From the NCBI GenBank assembly GCA_034401135.1, contig JAWZSP010000002.1, forward strand, positions 1,054,001 to 1,118,000: a stretch of 64,000 bases of DNA, read 5' to 3'. This document shows, one piece after another, positions 45,142-56,601 of the stretch (the first letter of the stretch is position 1; each line of letters opens with the position of its first letter). Origin of the DNA: Volutella citrinella. Taxonomy: Eukaryota; Ascomycota; Sordariomycetes; Hypocreales; Nectriaceae. Under the pieces are notes generated by a model. The model ran no database searches and was not told where the DNA came from. It saw only the letters and a list, made by a program, of their open reading frames with translations. The position numbers and the translations under genes are program-made.

Positions 45142-46164
45142 GGTGTTTGGTTGGGAATGGTAGATGGTGATGGAGGCTGGAGGGGAGCGAGCTGTGGTGA
45201 TGATAATGATGGTGGTGAGGATGTTCTCATCTGTTCAATCGTGGGCGGCTTCCCGCACTCTTATGTACTTGTCCATCACCCCCCTCGCCTCCACGTACAC
45301 AGACCACGACAGAGACATGTGTGAGTGAGCCGTCGCAAGTCCCGTATCCCCGCGATGTCTGTGTTGGTGTAAGAGTTGCTAAGTTCCGAAGCGTCTCGGA
45401 ACTTGGCAACTGCCCCACTGGCCCCAACAGGGGAGAAACCCCATGCCACAAGGGTCCCAGACTACCAAATCGAAGATGGGCCCTCTCGGAGGTTGCAATG
45501 GATGCAAACTGCCGTCTAGACTACTACGTACCTTGCCTACACACAGATGGCGACTCGTAGGAGGTCAGATCGGCCTTTGCTTGGGCTATCACCGTCGCGG
45601 ATGCGGGCCCGAGGCTGTCGTGGAGGCAGACGAATCTCCGTGTCTCTTCCGATAGGCTCGAATCTGAAGGGCCATTATGCCGTCTCGTCGCTTGTTCGTT
45701 ATTTTCATCCGCAAGCTGTCCTATCTTGGCTAGAGTCGCAGCCTGTGATGGGCTCTCAAGAGGGTCTATTGGACATCGCAAGAGTCAAACTTCATAATGA
45801 CACACCCTGGATACCAAATCTAGTAACAAATGCCGCGCCTCGCTGAGTGAAGGATCGAGAGAACCAAATGCCGAAAAACTGCACAGCACGTTCCTCTCAC
45901 GGCTGAATTCCCCCGTCTCATCCTCAAGTCGGAGACCTGACACAGACGAAACCGATTCCATCCTCTTAGCTGCTGTGGCTGCCGGAGCCTTAGCGCTAAT
46001 CCCAACCCACCACTGTCTACCCCGCCAAAGCCCCTCCTTCCAGCCTCACCTTCAAAAATTCCCCATGCCAACCTCACCCACCTTTCCACCCACATCGCCA
46101 AACCCTTCATAATCCCCGCCAGCCAATCTCCATTCCCTCCCAGCTCTTCCGCATCCTCGCCACC
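45142..46164. other. Divergent promoter region, 1.0 kb
   Basis: It lies between the DJ-1-like gene (-) and GON7 (+). The last 250 bp before GON7 are C/T-rich, a leader-like composition. No supported frame. Confidence 0.5.
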
Positions 46165-46443
46165 ATGTCCAACCCGCAGCCCTCCCTCACCGCCGACTAC
46201 GCGTCCTCCTCCAGCGCCTCCTTCAACATCTCCCACACTCTCCCGGTCCTCGCTGCCGCCCCCTCCGCCTCCGACAAGTCGGCCTACCTCGCCGCCCTGC
46301 GCGCCGCCGTCGCAGAGACCCAGGCCGAGATCAACCGCGAACTCACCGCCCGAATGGCCCAGGACTCGGCGGTCGCGGGCGTCGACGAGGCTAAGGAGGA
46401 GGAGAACTACGGCGAGGAGGTCCAAGGCGACGATGACGAGTAA
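46165..46443 (+). CDS. GON7: EKC/KEOPS complex subunit Gon7 (92 aa)
   Basis: A small single-exon protein, close to the usual fungal Gon7 size. Its core is LPVLAAAPSASDKSAYL, then LRAAVAETQAEINRELTARM, ending in an acidic disordered tail (EEENYGEEVQGDDDE). In yeast, Gon7 binds Pcc1 in the KEOPS complex, which makes the t6A modification of tRNAs and supports telomere maintenance. The gene converges with VPS39, with 289 bp between the stop codons. A 217-residue open frame on the opposite strand is a GC shadow. Confidence 0.8.
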   Translation: MSNPQPSLTADYASSSSASFNISHTLPVLAAAPSASDKSAYLAALRAAVAETQAEINRELTARMAQDSAVAGVDEAKEEENYGEEVQGDDDE

Positions 46444-46732
46444 AGTAGACAGCCTGCCTGCCACTTGAAGCAATGTGGAGAGAATCGAGTGTCAAAAAAC
46501 TTGACACGGCTGGTTTTATCTACGGGGTATTACTATGACACCAAAAAAATCCCACACTGGCTGTCTCCGGATCCAACCAATCCCTCTCCCAACTTCGTAC
46601 GCATGTACATGCAGATGCTCCACGACGCGATAGATGCAGCAACGACAAACCACCCAGACAGCAACAAGAAGAAATACACTCGACTGGACACGAGTCTACA
46701 ACAGCTCTCACTCCCCTTCTGGCCTCTGCATC

Positions 46733-49700
46733 TTAAAAACCTCTTCCCCAGCTGGCCGCCTTGGCGCCCTCCCGCCTGGTCCCGCCCGTCGCCTGCGAGA
46801 GACACCCGTAGTGCACCACGGTATTATCACTCAGCACTGCCACCACGCTGCCTCCGACGCGGAGGCCGCCTCCCAGCCTCTTGTGGCAGACGACGCAGAG
46901 CCGCTCGTCAGTGATGGCCACGTGTCGGTTGCGGCCGCCCTGCCCGCCCGCCACGTCGTCGCCCAGGTGCAGCCGTGCCGCTACCGACACGCTCTCAGCC
47001 TCGCATAGGCCCTTGGTCACCCGAGACTCGTTGATCAGGCTATTGGCCGCGCGGATCCGGCCCCGGAAGTACGACTGCAGTGACGCCACGGGGAGGTCGT
47101 CGGGGATGAGGCCCAGCGTCGACGTGGCCGGTAGCCGGGAGCCGTGCTTGGAAAGCAGGTCAAGCGCCGGTACAAGGTTTGGCCCGTTAGGAGGCGACGG
47201 CTGTAGGTAGAGTGACAGGAGGGTGTGGTAAATGGTCGGTGTCGTGTCCTCGGGGTCCTCCGGGTTGCTCTCCTTCGCCTGCGACGACGGGGGCGTTGCC
47301 TCTTCGGACAAATGTACACGGTTACAGTAGCTGTTAGTGTTAGCCGGTTCTGATCGAAATTCGACGAGTCTTGCGGGGCATCTTACTCTTCAGCCTTTTC
47401 GTAGTCCTTCATCTTAAAGACAAAGATCTCGAGCGCTTGCTTGTGTTGACCCATGTTGCTGAGCACCACAGCCTGCGCTTCATAAAAGCCAGCGTCTAAA
47501 ATGGTCAGCTAATCCCACACCTCATTGCCAGCGCAAGTTTTTTACTCACCGTCTCGGGGTATGAGCTTAAAGGCCCTGCTCAGGCTATACACCTGTTGTG
47601 ACTCGCGCAGGAAAGCCAGGAAGCGCGTCATCAGCGCATCCCAGTGCTCATCACGGTCCATCTCCCGGAGGTTCTTCACATACAGCTCCACCAGCCGGTT
47701 ATGAAGATCCGGGGTCATGTCCTCCAGCTCGCCGATGATGTGCTCGAGATACCTGCCCTCTAGGCGCGTATCCACGTCGTGTAGGTATGCCACGACCTTT
47801 TCCCTCGGCAGCGTCTCCGCGTTCTCCGTGTCTCCTGTGAAGATCTCTAGCGCCTTATCCGGGTCTGCCTTTAGAACCCATTCGGCGTGCTCTAGAATGA
47901 GATCGATTTCGGTGGGCGGTAGGTTCTTGAGATACTGGATCGTGCGATCTGGCCCATGAAGTGTTGGCGCATCCTCGTCGGGCTCCGCCGCGGACCCAAA
48001 CCTTCGAAGCAGACCCAGTGCCTCCTTGTGTAGCTTCTTGCCATAGAAGAAATCGACCAGCTCAGTGTATCGGTTGTGCTCTAGCAGCTTTTCGTTGACC
48101 ACCTCTGGGTCGCAAAAGTTGGGGATTCGGAACAAAGACCCGGCAAGCGTCGGGCGCGAGAACATGTAGGCGCGGAAGAGAGTAGTGTCCACCAAACGAA
48201 ACGTATTCCGCAACTCCTCCTCTAGTTTCTTCTCCGACTCATTGAGGCTAATCCGTAGGAACGACTCGGCCATGTCTTCCACTGTTCCATTTCGGTCCTT
48301 GACTGGCCGCAGGTTGCCAGTGACTGGATCGATGACTCGCTGCAGCCGTGCTCGCGTTCCGGCCAGGTAGCTGTTCAGCTCGAGGACCGCATTCTTCAGA
48401 TCTTTGTCCCCCATCGGCCGCTCTTCCGTCGGCGTCTGTTCCTTGACACTGGCCGTCTCGTCAGTGTCAGCACCGTCCTTCTTCGACGACGCAATGGACG
48501 CGGCATCCCCCTGCGGCGCGCTGCGACTTCCAATCAGGAATTTGGCAAACCCGCCCTTGGCTGGTGATGCGGCAGCTGCAGGTTCATCGGCAGCTTCAGG
48601 CGTGCTTGGCCTTGTGCCATTGGCCTTCTTGGGTGTCCCTGGCTCGTCTGCTTGAGGCTCCTCTTCCGGCGCGGGCCATCCTGAGAGCTCGCCCGCAATC
48701 TCGGGGGGGAACAGCTTGAGCACCCGCTCCGGCGGAGCGTGCACGTCGTCCTCGTTGAATAGATCCATCGCCTTTCGGAACTTCTTCTTCTTGAAGAGCA
48801 TCTCTGCCTTGAGCATCTGCACCTCTCGTAGCGTCTCCGTCTTGTTCTGGAGGAGAGCGTCTTCGAGCATCCTCAGAATGCTGATGGCCTCGTCGTACTG
48901 CTGAATATCCACCAGCTCTTGGATCTGAGCGTCATAGTCTGTGGCGCCCAACTTCCACACACAGCGCTCGCTTGAGATATGGAATCCCTTGGCATGTGAC
49001 AGGCTGACAGTGGGGGGCAGGAAGTGCAATTGCGCGGCCCCAGGCAGCGACAATGTTTGGAGGAGCGAGAGCGTGCTCGGGTTACGGACCTCCAGAGAGC
49101 CCTTTGACGGCGGCTGGAGAGCCACAATGTAGGGATACGAGTATCCGACCGAGTCGGGCGCGGATTGCCACGGTATCTGCCGCTTCTCCTGGGGCTTCCC
49201 GTCGTCGTCGATGAACAACGTATTAATATCCTTTGCTAGAAGCATCTCGCCGTCCGCTAGCTTGGCCGCCAGCGGCTTCGGCATGTAACCTCCCAGGCCC
49301 ATGTAGCCCATACCCGCGCTGCTCATCGCACCAAACCGACTCGTCTGGCCAGCCGCCGGACCCGATCCGGGGCTCACGATTTCTTCCACCTCGTTCGTCA
49401 AGACGTTGACCATGACGTAGCCGCCATTCATGCCGCACACCAGCTTCGTCGCGCTCGCCCACGTTACCGACCGAATCGTTTCTGCGAGCAGCACCTCCCC
49501 CACGTCCTCGGCCAGCTCGCTCTCGTGCCAGCTCCACAACATCAGCTTCCGCTTGACGGCCACGGCCATACGGCTGATGATCTCGGGGATTCCAGTGTCT
49601 GGGTCCTTGACGATGTTTGACGTGACGGCAAAGCACGACGCATTCTTGGTCCGTTGCAGAGTCTCGACGAGCTCGTACGTTGACAGGTCATGCAGCGACA

Positions 49701-50142
49701 CGTGGTAGCTCGATAGGGACACAATCGTATTGGCCTCCTTGATGATTGCTAGTTGCTCGATGGCTCGGGGCGCGAACTTTTCGACTTCGCGCATTAGGGA
49801 CGTCGGTGCGGCCGGTCGTTCGCCGTTCGCCGGAGGAGTCCCCTGGGCGCCGTTGGCCGCGGTGATCGTGGCCGGGTCAGCGCTGCCGTTGGCCGGTGCA
49901 TCGGGGACATCGTTGAGGCGGTATACGCGGAGGGCGCCACTGTTGAGGCCGACGAGGATACGGTCACCTGCGAGGACAGCATTGGGTCAGTAAAGCAGCC
50001 CACAACCACACCCCCTCCCCAGGCAAGTCCCGAGCCAGAGGCCGTCCCGGTTCTACGTACCGTTGGCGAGAATGGTCTCGATCTTTGATTTGTCGCGCTG
50101 CCGCAGTTCGATGATCGGCCGAGCCGTGAAGGCCGAGAGCAT
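46733..50142 (-). CDS. VPS39: Vam6/Vps39 subunit of the HOPS vacuolar tethering complex (1068 aa)
   Basis: Exons 50142-50061, 49967-47550, 47495-47387 and 47330-46733 sum to 1069 codons. The N-terminal CNH/beta-propeller spans about 15-330 (MLSAFTARPIIEL, DRILVGLNSGALRVYRL, KLVCGMNGGYVMVN). A helical region with the Vps39_1 segment lies near 620-725 (FRIPNFCDPEVVNEKLL). The C-terminal Vps39_2 region ends in a zinc-binding motif: Cys1015 and Cys1018 (CVVC), His1043 and Cys1046 (HYGC). A low-complexity acidic and Ala-rich insert lies at about 410-500. As part of HOPS it would tether late endosomes, autophagosomes and vacuoles through Ypt7. ATG 50142 gives a 27-codon first exon before a 93-bp intron. 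Confidence 0.93.
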
Positions 50143-50773
50143 CTTGCCGGCCAGCTCCAGCGCGGATGGGGCAGAGGAGAGGCCTTAGGCGGAGGGGCGG
50201 CGCATCAGCTGGTGGGCCAGTGTGCGCCAGCCGCGAAGGGAGTCGTGTTCGAAGCCACTGGGAGCGAAACGGAGGGAAGCGCGCAAGCAATGTCCAGCGG
50301 GGTTCGCGGATGTCGTCGGGTCTGGCGTTGGTGTAAGTTGGGATCAATGCTGCTGGCTAGTTGCTGATTAGGTAGTTGGCAGGTGGCCGAGCAAGCATGA
50401 GCCGCCCTCGGCGGAACGACGTCAACGCAGGTGGTCAGAGCTCCTTCGACGCACAGTGAGACAGTGCGAGCTCGCACCCAACCAAAGACAACATCTCTCA
50501 TCCAGGTGACACAGGCGCTGGGGATGGGCTTGGATCGGCCGCGATGCTTCTTAATATTGCAGATCCCAGACTATGCGCCTGCTGGCTTTAGGTCGGGAGT
50601 CCATTGTCTAAAGGTATCCCACAATCTACGTAAATTCCATCTCATCTATGCCCAAAGTGTAACAATGTCTGCTGCGTTGCCAGAACTCTCAATAGCAAAA
50701 GCTGCGCTCCCCCATCATTCATGACAAAAAAGGGAAACGTAAGTAAGAACGAAGAACGGCCCGTGTTGGCCAT
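50143..50773. other. Short intergenic region between the SPX transporter and VPS39
   Basis: Both neighbours are on the minus strand. No frame supported; it contains the VPS39 promoter and the transporter 3' end. Confidence 0.5.
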
Positions 50774-53531
50774 TTAGTCAAGACCTGCAACCCCCATGAT
50801 TCCGTATCCGAGCGTCACGACGACGGCGAGGGTGATGATGCTGGCAGGCACTCCACGGCTAATGAAGTGCTTGACTTGTAGGTATCGCTGACCGAAGGGG
50901 TCCTCCTTCATAATAGCGGCTGTGTCGGGTTAGCATTCAGCGATCCAGCAGGGCCGGGCGATGAGGTAGGGGAGGAGCTTACTCATATTGGGGAAACCGC
51001 TGGTAGGCAAGCCCATGGCGGCGCTGCACATAAGAACGCCACCCATGACGAGCAGGTTGGGGTGCGGCGATTCCATTCCCTTGCCAACATCAAACACGAG
51101 AGGCAGGAAAATGAGGGCGGCAACAGTGTGGCTGATGAAGGTGGCAATGACCAGGATAAGGGTAGAGAAGACGACGAGGACGCCATACTGGCTCATGCCC
51201 TCTACGCGCTGCGACACAATCTCGGCCAGAGTGTGCAACAGCCCCGAAGAGCGCACAGCCTTGCCGAGCGACAGACCGCCGGCAGCCAGGATGATGATGG
51301 TCCAGGGGAAGTTGTTGAAGTCCTCCTTGGTCAGAATGCCGATGCCGAAGAATAAGACGATGGGGATGATGGCGATGACGCCCATGTCGCCGAAAATGCC
51401 CTCCATCTGGTGGCTACCACACCACATCGCAATAGTCACAAGGGTCACGAAGGTAACAAACCACTGCACGCCGGTGAACTTCTCCTTGACGGGCCGGATG
51501 GGCGCGATAGTGGTGCCCCTGCCCGGCCGGAACGAAACGACGAGCAGCAGCCAGATGAGCACAAGCGACACCGCGCCGACGGGGATGACGATGAAGAACC
51601 ATTGCAACCAGGTCGGCGGAGGCGACATGATACCCATGGCCACGACATTCTGGGGCGAGGCAATAGGCGAAAGCATTCCGCCAATGTTGGAGGCGAGCGC
51701 AATGCCAATGATGACGGCCTTGGACATGTTGGAGTCGGATGGCAAAGTTCGCAACATGGGCTACGAGCGGTCAGCCGGAATAGATCAACAATCAGAAGCT
51801 TGGGAAACCTACCTCGATAATGGAGTAGCACAGGACGGGCGCCGCAACATTGCTAATGAGCATGGACGCAAAGGCGGCCACAAACATGTTGGCGATCAGC
51901 ACCGTCGACGGCTGGGTTCCCGCCTTGCTAAGGACGAGGGTTGCGAGGCGCTTGTCGATGGTGCACTTGGACAGGGCGGCGGCCAGCGTGAATCCGCCAA
52001 GCAGGAGCATGATGACGGGAGTCCACATGGCTGCGAAGATGGCCGAGGTCGCATCCTTGGCATGGAGTCGCTTGTGAGTGTGGCCGGGGGTCTCGTCGCG
52101 GACGACTGACAAGACGACCGAGAGGAACGGGATGAGCAGCGAGGTCACGAACAGAGGGATAGTCTGACAGATGTTAGCATTTGTTTCCAGCTAAGGGGGC
52201 ACAAAATATCACCTCAGTTGCCCAGAGCAAACTGACAAACACCAGCATAGCTAGGCAGTTCTGCTGCTCAGGCTTCTCCATGAGGGGCACGAAGAGAAGC
52301 GCAAGGAAGACGCCGATGCAGATGAGCAGCGTCAGCAGAGAGCTACTGGCCAGCCATGGCGGTAGGGAAATGACACCCAAGGGCGTCTTCCACCTTCGGC
52401 CGTCGGGCGCCTTGGCCTCGTCGCCTTGCAGTCTCCTGGTCGTAGCGCGGCGATCCTGGCCAAGCAGCGAGCCTCCCAGGCCAGCGGCCTCGGCGCGGCG
52501 CTCGATACCGATGAGATCACGCCAAACGGTGTTGCGCTCCCAGACGACGTGCTCGCGGAGGTGCGAGCGCAGGTCCTTGCGTGCCAGCTCTTCGTCGCCG
52601 TGCGTCACGACGTCGGCGTAGGCATTTTCCATCTTGGTGATGTGCCCCTCGAGGATGTGCTTGGTGTCCTCCTTGAAGGGGTAGGCCGACTCCACGTTGG
52701 CCTGGATGTACGCGTTCTTGAGCTCCTTGTCAAGTGTCTTGTCGAACTTCTTCAGCACCTTGCTGAAACCGGTGCGGTTGAGCTGAACGTAGGACTTGAG
52801 CTCGCACAGCTGGACGTATAGGGTGATGATGCGCTTCTTCAGCATGATGCCCGATGAGAAGAGGCCGGAGGAGAACATGGTCTGCTGCACATATTCATCC
52901 TCGGCGGTGCTCTGCCTTCTCGGGCGGCCAATTTCCGTCGACGCACTCATGTCAGTCGACTGCTGCTGCTTCATGCTTGGGGCCTGTTTCCTCCCTTTGC
53001 TCCTGCGTCGAGTCAAGCCCGTCGTTTCGTCCTCGTCGCTCGTATTGTCCTCGTTGTCGGAGCTCCGGCTCTGGGGGCTTCTGGATCGGAAATTGGAGGC
53101 GCCACGGGTGTCGGATGAGGAGAAGCGTCGCAGGGAAGGGCGGCTCTGGTCGGGGCCAGGCCACTCCTCGCCGATGTCCTCGAGCAATTGGGTGCTCTCT
53201 TCGAAAAGCTCGCCCTCCTTACTGACGTAGAAGGAGCATATCTTCTCGAGCTCTACGCCGAGAGCTCTGGAGAAGACCTGCTCGGGCTCTTCATTGCTGA
53301 TGAGGGGACGGGATTCGGCATCGCCAGTGCGGGACTGGTGCACAGACTTCTCGAGCTGGTAGATTCTGTGCGAGAAAGTTAGCTATATGTCTGGGCGGGA
53401 GTCATAAAAATGACTTGAGTATCATGGCAAGGTGGTAGTAGGACGTACAGCTTCTTGAGGTTGCTGTAGGCAATGTAGTGGCTGCTCCAGTCTGGGACAG
53501 CATTGAACTGGATGCTGTGAGAGAACTTCAT
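50774..53531 (-). CDS. SPX-domain SLC13-type phosphate transporter, Pho87/Pho90/Pho91-like (836 aa)
   Basis: Exons 53531-53449, 53365-52213, 52163-51813, 51760-50983 and 50919-50774 total 837 codons, with introns of 49-83 bp. The SPX domain begins at residue 1 (MKFSHSIQFNAVPDW), has a Ser-rich acidic insert of about 130 residues, and closes with ELKSYVQLNRTGFSKVLKKF and the KEDT/EGHITKMENAY region. About twelve membrane helices from 370 onward form the SLC13/DASS transporter, with PVIMLLLGGFTLAAALSK, ALASNIGGMLSPIASPQN and CSAAMGLPTSGFPNM; the SxxN and TSG-like loops match sodium/dicarboxylate-type pores. Yeast Pho90/Pho87 are low-affinity plasma-membrane phosphate importers and Pho91 is vacuolar. 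Which of these this gene matches is not decided here. SPX is expected to sense inositol pyrophosphates. Confidence 0.93.
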
Positions 53532-56500
53532 CTCGTCTTGCTCTTCGAGCCACTGGCGCTTCTCGTCTTGCTTGGCCCGTCTCCGGGACTCTAGTTGGGC
53601 GGCGGCGCGGCGGGCTTCGACGGGCTTATAGTCGTCAAGCTCGTAACCGTCGGTATCAAGTAGCAGGGGTTCGTCGTCGTCGTCTGCGTGTGGGGGCGGC
53701 GGCGGCAAAGGCTTCTCTTGCAGGCGCTGTTGCTGGCGTGGACCCTGGGGGATGTTGTGACCGGTCCCTCCTCGGCGGCCGTAGTGTGTCGGAGATCGGG
53801 CGTCGTGGTGGCCGGGACGGGATGAAGCTTCAGCGGCGGCTTCGGGGACAGCACCGGGATCAGAGGAGGGAGAGTCGAAGGAGGATGGGGCGGGAATGGT
53901 GGGCGACTCGGAAGGGAAAAGAAAGGAAGAGAGGAGGAAGAGGCAATAGGCCGAGGGCGGTGTTTGGATTGGTATTAGTGGGTGGGTAGATGGGCGTACA
54001 GTCCCAGGCGTACAGAATGCCGTTGGACGAGTGTCCGTCAACCTGCCTGTCTCTCCTGTGTCTCCCGACGCGGTTTAGGGCATCAACTTGCAGAGCGGCT
54101 TTCGTCACGGGTGGGCACCGGCCATGGGGGAGGCTTGGGAAGGCTTGGGTGTCGTGTGATCAGTTGCTATGTTGCTGGTGCTTGTAGGCCGGATTGGAGT
54201 GGCTCCCTTCGCGCTGCTTCGCTGACTGGGCTGGTTTGGTGGGCATCAACGTTGGGGCTCGCAGCTGTCGCCAGACTGGAACGCAACGCTGGACGTTGTT
54301 CGCTTTTGGAGCCAGAATGGAGAGAAACTGGGCCCTGACTCCTGGGCGGCGCCCCACTGCTGGCCTCTTTTCCCAGGCAGGACTAGGAGCCAGCAGCTAG
54401 CTAAGGGCTGGGATGGGGCTGTGGTAGAGGAGGCAAAGGCACGATGCGACGCCCAATGGATGGCGGCAATTGGTGATGACTCGGCCGCGCGGGCAAGGCA
54501 AGGCCAGAGGTGTGAAAGGGGATCGCGCCGCGGGATGGGACAGCCTGGCGCTAGGATGACGTGAAGTCGGGCTGTGATTGGCCAGTCAAGTGCGTGGTTG
54601 AATCTTTGGCTGCCAGGGAAGGCCGTCCCCACCCCACTGACGGGCATGGGTGATGGGGCATGTGCATCACATGGATAGTGGACGCCTAAAAATGTGTGAT
54701 TTCGACAGCACTGGACTCCAACTCCAGCGCTTGCGGGCGTACAGTGGAGTACAGTGCAGCAACGAGAGCCAGCTTCATGGATCCTGTTCAATATTCGAGC
54801 AGGCATGGGAGTCCAAGAATTACGAACTGCTTGATACGTGCAGTGCGGCCCAAGCAATACGTCAGAGGCAAGCAGGCAAGGGTCGATGCAACGCCGACCT
54901 GCTTATGCCAGAAGCTCCAGCCTGCAGCCTCGAGCATTCGGAACATAGCTGACCCAATCTGGACCCCAGCACGTCTGGTGACGGTGTCACGCTTTTCCAC
55001 GTCGATAAACATCCTTGCTGCCCGCCTCGGAAACCGAGACGGAATGTCTCGCGCTGGTTGCGACAAAGAGGCCCCAGTCATGAGCACCAGTCATGCCATT
55101 CCTTCGTAAGATTGCCTCGTCGAGAATCTGACTGTGCCGTGTCGCTGTATTTTCCAGTCTCTTTTTCTTCCTTCCATGCTGCTTGTTGGTCTCCTGTCCA
55201 TGGCACCGTCTTCGGCCATGATGTAAGAATTACTATTGCGCAAGCGCATACGGAACATGCATGGTCAGAATTATGGGACAGGCCACGATGGGTCAGGCAA
55301 TGCAGTTCTGAATCTCATCTCGTGCAGCAGCGAGTGGCACAGTGCAGCAACCAAACCAGAAGTTGGATGTTGCAAATTGCCCACCAGCAATTGCTTCCTG
55401 CAGACCCGCCACACCCTGCCTTCTCCGGCTGCGACTAGTAGTAAGACGAAGTCATGATGGATTCGCACACTTCATGAAGCCACCAACCCACGGATTTTGC
55501 AAACTGCACCCAGACCAGCGAAGCACAGCCAATGATGAAAAAATCCCATCCGCATCAAGAGCCATACCCAAATCCAACCGTGACGTCCTCTTCTGCCGAT
55601 ACACCACAAAGCACAATCACAGTGCGAACCCTAATGCTAGCCCGCTCCGTACCTTGAGCGTTTCCCGAACGGTGCGTCGGTGAGCAAACTGGAACCCTTT
55701 TCACGCCTCATAATTACCCACCTACTTGCGTGCCCCTATCGCGCCAACAAATCCGATTGCCTCATGTCAAAGCAGCTGGCGACTCCTCAGGACCCAATTG
55801 CCCTTGCCAATGGCAGAAACGCCGACCTAGCAAGTCCAGGGCTTGTCTTTATCCCTCACCTCTCGCCACCACAGATGTCCAGGTCCCTTCCGCACATAGT
55901 GGGAATAGAGGCAGGCGGGAGGAGCTGCCGGCCGGGGAGGGCGAGAGGCTCGCACCGGCGCGGGTTTGACGCCGTCGCCGGGTCCAGCGGGACTGGAACA
56001 GAGAGGGGAATTGCTCACGCGACACCGTCTCAGCCCTGACGCACAATCTAATTAGACTTTTTTTCTTTTTCTTTTTGCTCTGTTGTTGGCCGGAAGCCTC
56101 GCGATGCGCATTCAGATGCAGTGGAATATTATTTCGATCCTCTGCTTGCATCTGTGAGGCCCGGTTCAAGTAAGCATCCCGTCCGATGTGGGTGGTGCAG
56201 ATGACCCAAGGGTGGGGGGACAACCCAGCTGGTTACGTGGGGGCTTGTGATGCCCTGTATCCGACCATAACCATGAGCAAATGTCCTAGGCCCAGTCCTG
56301 GGGACACGACATAGCTGTGTCATCGCCGTAGCCTTTGGATCTAAAGGTAATCATCGCCTTGTTTGAGTTGTGTATTTGTGTTCAGTGTCAACCTTGTACT
56401 CTATCCGGGCATATCCCCGCCCGTCTTCATTATATGCTATGCTAAACCTTCCCACCCAACCCTGGTGTTTTATGTCTTGGTATCAAATCATTTCTTCTAC

Positions 56501-56601
56501 ATGCAAGTGCAGTGTTAATGGAATAGGGCCAACTTGCCCTTCAGATAGCTCCATGTCATGCCCCGTGGGCACAGGAAAGCCCACCAACCCCTCTCCGCCG
56601 T
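53532..56601. other. Intergenic, 3.1 kb, no gene recognised
   Basis: The part next to the SPX transporter (to about 53990) is C/T-rich on the minus strand and leader-like. The remainder has only short frames without family motifs. A T/C tract lies near 56058-56080. The transporter's open frame does continue upstream of ATG 53531, but with only low-complexity sequence. Confidence 0.45.

Noticed and set aside
45820..46473. 217-residue open frame on the minus strand over GON7
   Set aside because: GON7 on the plus strand has the recognisable family core; the opposite frame is Gly/Val-rich shadow sequence.
50988..52109. 373-residue open frame on the plus strand
   Set aside because: It is antisense to the transporter exons, with a composition explained by the opposite-strand hydrophobic helices.
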